A stretch of 64,000 bases of DNA from Cladorhizidae sp. MBARI D1340-BT2 (taxonomy: Eukaryota > Porifera > Demospongiae > Poecilosclerida > Cladorhizidae), in contig JAQNBH010000003.1 of NCBI GenBank assembly GCA_028752905.1, positions 1,749,585 to 1,813,584 of the forward strand, read 5' to 3'. Shown here piece by piece: positions 25,324 to 64,000 of this stretch; position 1 is the first letter of the stretch, and each line of letters starts with the position of its first letter. The notes beneath the pieces were generated by a model, which ran no database searches, was not told the origin of the DNA, and saw nothing but the letters and a program-made list of their open reading frames with translations. The position numbers were made by a program, and so were the translations under genes.

Positions 25324-25605
25324 GTGTACAGACTACTGGAGGAAATAAAGCACTACCAGAAAGATGCTTACAAACTGCATCCCGTTCCTGAACTGCAGCA
25401 TTACCTACTCACACACCAGCTCTGTCCGGAAGACGACCTCCATACCACATCCCACAATTTGGAACCACGAGGCATCCGGAGGTCTCATTCCTCATCCAGC
25501 ACCAAGAGCTTGGCCAGTATCCAAGGGAAGTCCTTCTTCCGCGGCCTCACACGTACCTCCAGCGCAAGCACGACTAACAGAACCTCGGCTGCATCAGCAA
25601 TTTAG
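276..25605 (+). CDS. FERM-RasGEF protein (11 exons, 5'-incomplete)
   Basis: Predicted join: 276-375, 4997-5080, 10191-10520, 13159-13338, 18269-18669, 18758-18819, 19550-19725, 21865-21954, 22987-23142, 24641-24793, 25324-25605. All junctions are GT-AG and the phases are continuous, giving about 670 residues plus a stop. Order: FERM F1-F2 linker, F2, F3 (PTB-like fold), a Ser/Thr/Pro-rich linker of about 130 residues, a CDC25-type RasGEF domain, a Ser-rich tail. By family knowledge the RasGEF domain exchanges GDP for GTP on a Ras/Rap-type GTPase, and a talin-like FERM would place it at membranes, integrin tails or phosphoinositides. I see no RasGEF_N (REM) module, although an exon missed between 13339 and 18268 could carry one. 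The true start codon and most of F1 lie upstream of the window. I know no vertebrate protein with this layout, so no symbol is given. Confidence 0.88.
381..955. repeat. ACATACATGTACAC-type minisatellite (21-22 nt)
   Basis: About 26 imperfect units built from CATACATACATGTACACACA with optional TG. It begins 5 nt after the donor of exon 276-375. Open frames across it (CTHMHTYMYTH-like) come only from the repeat composition. Confidence 0.93.
1131..4718. repeat. 12-nt CTCTCTTCTAAA satellite with 996-nt higher-order copy
   Basis: About 300 copies of a 12-nt unit, with variants CTTATAAA, CTCACTTCTAAA, CTATCTTCTAAA and AAGCTC. The variant pattern of 2350-3177 recurs at 3346-4173, an offset of 996 nt, which is exactly 83 units. 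All frames without stops read as SLLN, SKLS or SLEE repeats and are not proteins. It lies in the first intron seen. Confidence 0.97.
4719..4996 (+). other. Non-repeat intron stretch before F2 exon
   Basis: Unique sequence between the 12-nt array and exon 4997-5080. Short open frames exist on both strands (for example 4570-4923 on the - strand), but none has recognisable homology or a good splice pair. I treat it as intronic. Confidence 0.5.
4997..5080 (+). CDS. FERM F2 exon
   Basis: A 28-codon, phase-0 exon between TGTGTGTAG and the donor GTAAGT at 5081. It encodes GHLPVTLHQAIYMATLNLHI. This fits the FERM F2 helix pattern, where a G-x-x-P-V/C-[ST] turn is followed by an amphipathic A-x-x-x-A-A-L-x-x-Q-I helix, as in talin HPVSFDKACEFAGFQCQI. 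A second possible acceptor (AAG before the ATG at 5006) would remove three residues. Confidence 0.8.
5096..5840. repeat. TCTACACATG-type microsatellite/minisatellite
   Basis: A ~10-nt unit, TCTACACATG, alternates with TCTAGACGCA and TCTACACACA. It starts 15 nt after a donor. The array resumes as CATGTCTACACACC just right of 9678, so the transposon-like element at 5843-9676 splits it. Confidence 0.93.
5869..6614. other. Unique interior of TIR element, no gene recognised
   Basis: The interior has mixed composition with several stops in each frame. An open frame opens at 6416, runs through the G homopolymer and ends at 6889. It has no domain I recognise and crosses a homopolymer, so its frame is unreliable. 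Confidence 0.4.
6615..6649. repeat. G homopolymer (8 G, T, 26 G)
   Basis: G runs at 6615-6622 and 6624-6649 lie inside the TIR element. Its exact length is probably uncertain in any assembly, and it could form quadruplexes. Confidence 0.95.
7069..7940. repeat. 35-nt minisatellite inside TIR element
   Basis: About 25 copies of a 35-nt unit containing GGTCCACCAGAGTTGAGCCC and CTGGCTGGTTACTT[T/G]A. Divergence is low, at one or two substitutions per unit, so expansion is recent. The unique sequences on both sides belong to the element interior. Confidence 0.96.
8593..9650. repeat. ACCAGCTGCACAACA minisatellite inside right end of TIR element
   Basis: About 50 copies of ACCAGCTGCACAACA followed by (CA)n or TACACACA, giving units of 20-24 nt. 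The array stops about 6 nt before the terminal TTATTTTTGACC motif, so it lies between the outer and inner parts of the right inverted repeat. Open frames of VQLVCVCCAAG type on the - strand are artefacts. Confidence 0.95.
9690..10092. repeat. GTGTGTATGATGTGAGTGTG array
   Basis: Imperfect units of about 17-24 nt made of GTGTGTATGATGTG and AGTGTG. It directly follows the right flank of the TIR element and ends 40 nt before the C homopolymer. Confidence 0.92.
10133..10178 (+). repeat. 46-nt C homopolymer acting as polypyrimidine tract
   Basis: An uninterrupted C run followed by GACCTCACACAG and then the FERM exon at 10191. No other pyrimidine tract precedes this acceptor, so the homopolymer probably serves it. 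Confidence 0.85.
10191..10520 (+). CDS. FERM F2-F3 exon
   Basis: A 110-codon, phase-0 exon. Its acceptor is CACACAG, directly after a 46-nt C homopolymer, and its donor is AAG|GTCAGA. The F2 part includes NAKHLYIERC and PGYDCSFFSV, which parallels talin AKVRYVKLARSLKTYGVSFF. The start of F3 shows KQLMGISNKRILFLDEKTK, which parallels talin RLLGITKECVMRVDEKTK, so the talin-like FERM assignment is firm. Reading past the donor gives an open frame to 10598 that leaves homology at the AAG, so that tail is intronic. Confidence 0.9.
10574..10705. repeat. 11-nt ATAATGTCTCC array
   Basis: Twelve near-perfect copies of ATAATGTCTCC lie about 50 nt past the donor of exon 10191-10520. Confidence 0.96.
10782..10808. 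repeat. 27-nt G homopolymer and duplicated neighbour
   Basis: A G run followed by two copies of TTATACACCCACACTT (10811 and about 10850). Confidence 0.93.
10990..11655. repeat. 47-nt minisatellite
   Basis: About 14 copies, each with GCACTAGCCCCGTGCTACTA then GCATGGTTATCATCTGATCT. The first and last units are diverged. It is intronic. Confidence 0.95.
11656..11956 (+). other. Unique intron stretch, nothing recognised
   Basis: It contains a loose duplication around CTAAGA[T/A]AATGCCAG (11777 and 11843). No exon-like frame or splice pair is convincing. Confidence 0.4.
11957..13146 (+). repeat. GTTGTTGTTACTATT satellite next to acceptor
   Basis: A 1.2-kb array of GTT triplets with ACTATT every 9-18 nt, ending 12 nt before the exon at 13159. 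On the transcribed strand it has no AG, and it repeats TACTAT, which resembles branch-point sequences. The long frames read as poly-Leu or VVVTI and are artefacts. Confidence 0.96.
13159..13338 (+). CDS. FERM F3 C-terminal exon
   Basis: A 60-codon, phase-0 exon between ATTTCCAG and GTGAGT. It continues DEKTK with EFISGHSLQSVSSITRES, in step with talin DEKTK-EVIQEWNLTNIKRWAAS. It ends with a helix containing SPTVAKEIANILEERRE, which corresponds to the last helix of F3 (talin EGEQIAQLIAGYIDIILKK). The acceptor follows directly on a 1.2-kb TTG/ACTATT array. Confidence 0.88.
13413..16531. repeat. 16-nt GGCTGGGAGTATAGAA satellite
   Basis: About 195 copies of a 16-nt unit with A/G variants (AGAA or AGAG, GGGAG or GGGGG). 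It begins 75 nt after the donor at 13339. Because 16 x 3 = 48, the stop-free - strand frame gives a 16-residue repeat (YSQPSILPAFYTPSLL) over 1050 codons, which is an artefact. Confidence 0.97.
16540..16960. other. Unique intron stretch
   Basis: Non-repetitive sequence with frequent stops in all frames and no recognised gene. Confidence 0.4.
16964..17188. repeat. (ATAG)n tetranucleotide array
   Basis: Interrupted ATAG/GATA repeats with AGGT and TGTAT interruptions. Confidence 0.95.
17189..18217. other. Unique intron stretch of about 1 kb
   Basis: There are small open frames on both strands at 17204-17468 and 17731-17949. None has a recognisable domain or fits the phase-0 join between exons 13159-13338 and 18269-18669. 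A short palindrome, CTCGCGTCTCGCGAG, lies near 17526. A missed exon, for example for a REM domain, cannot be excluded. Confidence 0.4.
18269..18669 (+). CDS. Ser/Thr/Pro-rich linker exon between FERM and RasGEF
   Basis: The exon starts after TCCATCCCATAG, downstream of a TG microsatellite, and ends at TC|GTGAGT in phase 2. It starts FDEHLHWSESVPSLF and then runs through low-complexity Thr/Ser/Asp and Pro stretches such as TDTDSSISTTDHTP. No domain is recognised. It ends in CPPDPEIPPEVNLKEIS, just ahead of the RasGEF start. The single open frame of 133 codons, the good splice sites and the phase match support it as coding. Confidence 0.8.
18758..18819 (+). CDS. RasGEF domain exon, first conserved region
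   Basis: A 62-nt exon between TTCACTAG and GTGAGT. It encodes PLEVARQMTLIDQ, the hallmark first helix of CDC25-type RasGEF domains (SOS: HPIEIARQLTLLE). It needs the two bases carried from the previous exon and passes one base on, and both junctions keep the frame. Confidence 0.93.
18860..19508 (+). repeat. 20-nt CCCCCATGTCCCCCTCCTCT array
   Basis: About 32 copies of a 20-nt C-rich unit with a few variants. It fills the intron between RasGEF exons 18758-18819 and 19550-19725, starting about 40 nt after the donor and ending about 40 nt before the acceptor. It is pyrimidine-rich on the transcribed strand. Confidence 0.96.
19550..19725 (+). CDS. RasGEF domain exon
   Basis: The acceptor is TTGCCACAG and the donor is CAG|GTACAA. 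It encodes RFCDLTSKELLQ, which completes the first structurally conserved region. An insert rich in Ser/Thr follows (SIASTATLQSSS), and then the helix ending AVERLAFRFNQ, which leads into the W-V-T motif of the next exon. The insert is where RasGEFs vary most in length. Confidence 0.92.
19726..20557 (+). other. Unique intron stretch
   Basis: AT-rich sequence with stops in all frames. No exon, TIR or RNA gene is recognised. Confidence 0.4.
20558..20985. repeat. 38-nt minisatellite A
   Basis: Eleven copies of a 38-nt unit with GAAGATGCTTGGCCCACAAG and GAGTTGACTGGCCTAG. Confidence 0.95.
21294..21750. repeat. 38-nt minisatellite B
   Basis: About 12 copies with GCCTTAGTGAAGGGTTCAAG and GCATGCTGGGAGCTAACT. 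A single related unit occurs far away at about 61972-62006. Confidence 0.95.
21865..21954 (+). CDS. RasGEF domain exon, second conserved region
   Basis: A 30-codon, phase-0 exon after CCTCTGCAG with donor GTAACC. It encodes GNWVTHSILQFEFLEERVAV followed by VQQFIFIAK. It matches the RasGEF core (SOS [20 protein letters not shown]), including the invariant EERVAVV. Confidence 0.95.
22040..22594. mobile_element. ~555-bp TIR (MITE-like) element
   Basis: The left end reads GTGATAGGATCTGAGAAA and the inverted right end reads GTGATACGATCTGAGAAA. Patchy similarity continues for ~38 nt (CC.ACTT, GCC[C/A]AAAAAC). No open frame is recognised inside, so it looks non-autonomous. The target duplication is unclear because the left border sits against a TG microsatellite and the right against a TGTATAATG array. 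It lies in the intron after exon 21865-21954. Confidence 0.65.
22605..22870. repeat. 15-nt ATGTGTATAATGTAC array
   Basis: About 15 units with TAC/CAC alternation. It borders the TIR element and ends about 115 nt before the exon at 22987. Confidence 0.93.
22987..23142 (+). CDS. RasGEF domain exon
   Basis: A 52-codon, phase-0 exon between CTTCCTCTAG and CAG|GTATTG. It encodes HCLELGNFSSMMAIVVAGLG and SAPVRRLQQTWALLP. These fit the conserved E-L-x-N-F-N-x-x-x-x-I-x-x-x-L-x-S-x-P-V-x-R-L-x-x-T-W pattern in the catalytic core. Confidence 0.95.
23193..23677. repeat. 20-nt TACCTCATGGAATAATAAGT array
   Basis: About 24 nearly identical copies (TGCC or TACC, AAGT or ACGT/AGGT). The array begins 50 nt after a donor. 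Confidence 0.97.
23690..24487. repeat. ~26-nt GTGCTGGATCAGCTGTGTTT array
   Basis: About 30 units of GTGCTGGATCAGCTGTGTTT plus GCATTA, with GGTTCAGC variants and deletions. The open frame at 24248-24475 is repeat-derived. Confidence 0.95.
24641..24793 (+). CDS. RasGEF domain exon with helical-hairpin region
   Basis: A 51-codon, phase-0 exon between CCCCCCAG and CAG|GTACGT. It encodes NYKHYRDKL, then VPAVPYVGVFLKDLTFLCDG and NPDYLRGGLINLHKRRQ. By comparison with SOS ([27 protein letters not shown]) this spans the third conserved region. That region includes the helical hairpin that opens the nucleotide site of Ras, and the G-N-P motif is intact. Confidence 0.95.
24881..25022. repeat. 39-nt repeat with hairpin-forming unit
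   Basis: About 3.6 copies. Each unit pairs GGACCCTTT with AAAGGGTCC around a ~10-nt loop (first copy 24887-24914), so each can fold into a 9-bp stem. Confidence 0.85.
25294..25323 (+). repeat. (TG)n tract forming the acceptor of the last RasGEF exon
   Basis: About 14 TG pairs followed directly by TAG, with the exon starting at 25324. Confidence 0.9.
25324..25605 (+). CDS. RasGEF domain C-terminus and Ser-rich tail, terminal exon
   Basis: The acceptor TAG closes a (TG)n tract. The exon encodes VYRLLEEIKHYQKDAYKLHP and then ELQHYLLTHQL, the closing helices of the RasGEF domain (SOS EITGEIQQYQNQPYCL, IKRFFENL). A basic Ser/Thr-rich tail follows, with RRSHSSSSTKSLASIQGK, and ends in ASAI and a TAG stop. 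The tail resembles phosphorylation-prone tails, which is only an inference. No canonical AATAAA is seen in the next 200 nt. Confidence 0.95.
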   Translation: MYRLLEEIKHYQKDAYKLHPVPELQHYLLTHQLCPEDDLHTTSHNLEPRGIRRSHSSSSTKSLASIQGKSFFRGLTRTSSASTTNRTSAASAI

Positions 25606-25965
25606 GGGAGGCGGCTAGAGAGGGGAGGGTCCTCGGGAAAGCTGCTCTTGCAAAACTAGTTAGGCATATCCGGATCAACCTGTATGGCATAGTGTGTACT
25701 ATTGTTAGTTAGTTTCCACAGTAATTTTTTATCGCTAAGCACTATTCTTTAACCCGTTTCTATTATTTCTATATTTATACAAACATGTTTTATAAACAAA
25801 TCATTTCTTCAGATAATAATACAAACAAAGTAACGCTCTAGCCCTCGCTAGTGTGAATGGCTGCTGGTTAATTACTGAGAGGGAGGTACATATTAAATAT
25901 ATACAAGAGGTGTGTATGTGTACTCGATAAGCTGATGAGTTTGGATAATGCTGGGTAAGGTGTCA
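25606..25965. other. 360-nt convergent intergenic region
   Basis: It lies between the TAG stop of the RasGEF gene (+) and the TGA stop of the NDR kinase gene (-), so it must hold both 3'UTRs or overlapping ends. It is AT-rich. No AATAAA is seen on the + strand; non-canonical AATAAT is present near 25818. Poly(A) sites cannot be placed. Confidence 0.7.
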
Positions 25966-63016
<37,051 letters not shown>

Positions 63017-63025
63017 CTGCAGAGA

Positions 63026-63115
63026 CAACGGCAAGGGAGGGAGACAGGGAGGGAGACAGGGAGGGAAAGAGGGACGGAGGGAGGGAGAGGGAGGGCCAGA
63101 GGGAGGGAGAGGGAG
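63026..63115. repeat. GGGA-rich purine microsatellite
   Basis: Imperfect GGGAGGGAGACAGGGA repeats. On the - strand this is a pyrimidine tract ending about 10 nt before the acceptor of exon 62958-63016. Confidence 0.93.
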
Positions 63116-63204
63116 ACATAATTATGTACATATAATAGTGCCAAACACTCTTGCTCCAGGAAGCATGTGTTCATATATACTACACATGTCTACCAAATAC
63201 ATAG

Positions 63205-64000
63205 CAGCTGTGGCATCCAACCTGCCATCTAATGCAAGGATTAGCAATCAACCTGCCATCTAATGCAAGGATTAGCAATCAACCTGCCATCTAATGCAAG
63301 GATTAGCAATCAACCTGCCATCTAATGCAAGGATTAGCAATCAACCTGCCATCTAATACAAGGATTAGCATCCAACCTGCCATCTAATGCAAGGATTAGC
63401 AATCAACCTGCCATCTAATGCAAGGATTAGCAATCAACCTGCCATCTAATACAAGGATTAGCATCCAACCTGCCATCTAATGCAAGGATTAGCAATCAAC
63501 CTGCCATCTAATGCAAGGATTAGCAATCAACCTGCCATCTAATGCAAGGATTAGCAATCAACCTGCCATCTAATACAAGGATTAGCAATCAACCTGCCAT
63601 CTAATACAAGGATTAGCATCCAACCTGCCATCTAATGCAAGGATTAGCAATCAACCTGCCATCTAATGCAAGGATTAGCAATCAACCTGCCATCTAATAC
63701 AAGGATTAGCATCCAACCTGCCATCTAATGCAAGGATTAGCAATCAACCTGCCATCTAATACAAGGATTAGCATCCAACCTGCCATCTAATGCAAGGATT
63801 AGCAATCAACCTGCCATCTAATGCAAGGATTAGCAATCAACCTGCCATCTAATACAAGGATTAGCATCCAACCTGCCATCTAATGCAAGGATTAGCAATC
63901 AACCTGCCATCTAATGCAAGGATTAGCAATCAACCTGCCATCTAATGCAAGGATTAGCAATCAACCTGCCATCTAATGCAAGGATTAGCAATCAACCTCC
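63205..64000. repeat. 31-nt minisatellite, runs off right edge
   Basis: About 25 units of CAACCTGCCATCTAATGCAA plus GGATTAGCAAT, with TACAAGG and GCATCC variants. The variant order suggests a secondary period of a few units. Confidence 0.96.

Overview
This is a eukaryotic, animal-type genomic window. It has two intron-split genes with GT-AG junctions and no bacterial features. The intron density, the near-vertebrate quality of an NDR kinase and the talin-like FERM sequence suggest an early-branching metazoan, possibly a sponge, but the species cannot be fixed from sequence alone. By eye about 70% or more of the window is tandem repeat (minisatellites, microsatellites, homopolymers), nearly all of it inside introns.

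Gene 1 is on the + strand, about 276 to 25605, and its 5' end lies before the window. Eleven exons join in a consistent phase into about 670 residues: a talin-like FERM segment (end of F1, F2, F3), a Ser/Thr/Pro-rich linker, a complete CDC25-type RasGEF catalytic domain and a short Ser-rich tail. No REM (RasGEF_N) domain is visible. A FERM-RasGEF fusion is unusual. Its introns carry arrays of 42, ~21, 12, ~10, 11, 47, ~15, 16, 20, 38, 38, ~15, 20, 26 and 39 nt units. One intron holds a 3.8-kb Tc1/mariner-like TIR element that landed in a microsatellite and carries a minisatellite inside its right end. Another intron holds a ~555-bp TIR element.

Gene 2 is on the - strand, about 63016 down to 25966, and its N-terminal part lies beyond the right edge. 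Five exons encode the C-terminal half of an NDR-family (STK38/STK38L) AGC kinase: the basic autoinhibitory insert, activation segment, C-lobe, AGC tail and hydrophobic motif. One intron is about 28.75 kb and is almost entirely a single ~21-nt satellite (27391 to 56090). On the transcribed strand that satellite is CU/GU-rich, has one UGCAUG per unit and is almost free of AG. It is stop-free in all six frames, so it produces spurious ORFs of thousands of codons. It also shows multi-kilobase higher-order duplications, a 100-N assembly gap, and an indel-rich block after the gap that looks like an unpolished duplicate.

The two genes converge tail to tail with 360 nt between their stop codons. A short hAT-like MITE sits in the last intron of the kinase gene. 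I see no rRNA, tRNA, CRISPR or viral gene.
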